From NCBI GenBank assembly GCA_018268695.1, contig JAFDWD010000608.1, forward strand, positions 1-7,010: DNA of 7,010 nt, read 5' to 3'. The position numbers and the translations under genes were made by a program. The DNA is from Actinomycetota bacterium. GTDB lineage: Bacteria > Actinomycetota > Thermoleophilia > Solirubrobacterales > 70-9. Below are positions 6,935 through 7,010 of the stretch, piece after piece. Numbering within the stretch: position 1 is the first letter of the stretch; each line of letters begins with the position of its first letter. A model generated the notes under the pieces. That model ran no database searches and had not been told where the DNA came from. It saw only the letters and a program-made list of their open reading frames with translations.

Positions 6935-6983
6935 GGTGCGTTCGTACTTAGGGGTCATATACGGCTCTAAGTACGAACGCACC
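6935..6983. repeat. Perfect 17-bp inverted repeat with 15-base loop
   Basis: GGTGCGTTCGTACTTAG (6935-6951) is the exact reverse complement of 6967-6983. The loop, 6952-6966, is GGGTCATATACGGCT. Neither side is followed by a T-run. It lies in the gene-free region upstream of the membrane gene. It could be a REP-like or miniature mobile element, a terminator for a gene beyond the right edge, or a protein-binding site. Nothing in the window decides between these. Confidence 0.85.
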
Positions 6984-7010
6984 CGATGATCCCCATCGAG
7001 GTGTGGCCAA

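Noticed and set aside
6780..6989. Plus-strand 69-codon ORF across the inverted repeat
   Set aside because: It is Arg-rich with no recognised similarity, has a badly spaced ribosome site, and its end is simply the inverted repeat translated.
6986..7010. Possible start of a new gene at ATG 6986 (MIPIEVWP)
   Set aside because: Only eight codons are visible and there is no ribosome binding site, so nothing supports it without more sequence.

Overview
The window is high-GC bacterial DNA whose genes use mostly G- or C-ending codons. The protein families (very large secreted repeat proteins, a small ArsR-like winged-helix regulator of the type with a conserved YHV helix and RGA(T/V)EH wing, and a DUF347/COG4705 membrane protein) suggest an actinobacterium, most likely of the Thermoleophilia (Solirubrobacterales). 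That placement is inferred from recalled family resemblance, not from a search.

Layout: Positions 1-5473 of the minus strand hold two tandem paralogous genes for large exported proteins. The one transcribed first covers 5473-2579 and is complete (964 residues from the ATG used here). The second runs from 2531 off the left edge, with 843 residues visible and roughly the last 80 missing. Only 47 bases separate them and no terminator is visible, so they probably form one operon. Both proteins are a signal peptide followed by four degenerate modules of about 125-155 residues with the same periodic cysteine pattern. I do not recognise a biochemical function.

At 5474-5565 lies a short divergent intergenic region with an AT-rich core. 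It has a candidate minus-strand promoter whose spacer holds a quasi-palindrome. On the other side, the plus-strand gene 5566-5970 encodes a 134-residue winged-helix regulator with an Asn/Gly-rich N-terminal tail. A divergent regulator next to a secreted-protein operon suggests, but does not prove, that it controls that operon.

The regulator gene converges with, and overlaps by 54 bases, the minus-strand gene 5917-6744. That gene encodes a 275-residue, eight-helix membrane protein of the DUF347/COG4705 type with a fourfold internal motif at exact spacing. A perfect 8-bp stem-loop just after the regulator's stop lies inside this membrane gene.

The last 266 bases (6745-7010) contain no gene I can support. 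They carry a perfect 17-bp inverted repeat with a 15-base loop (6935-6983) of unknown role. No tRNA, rRNA, CRISPR array, transposase or phage gene was seen.

The observations most worth following up are the four-module cysteine periodicity of the paralogue pair, the anomalous 5' end of the upstream paralogue (a Shine-Dalgarno-led ATG in the wrong frame encoding a paralogue-like start), and the right-edge inverted repeat.
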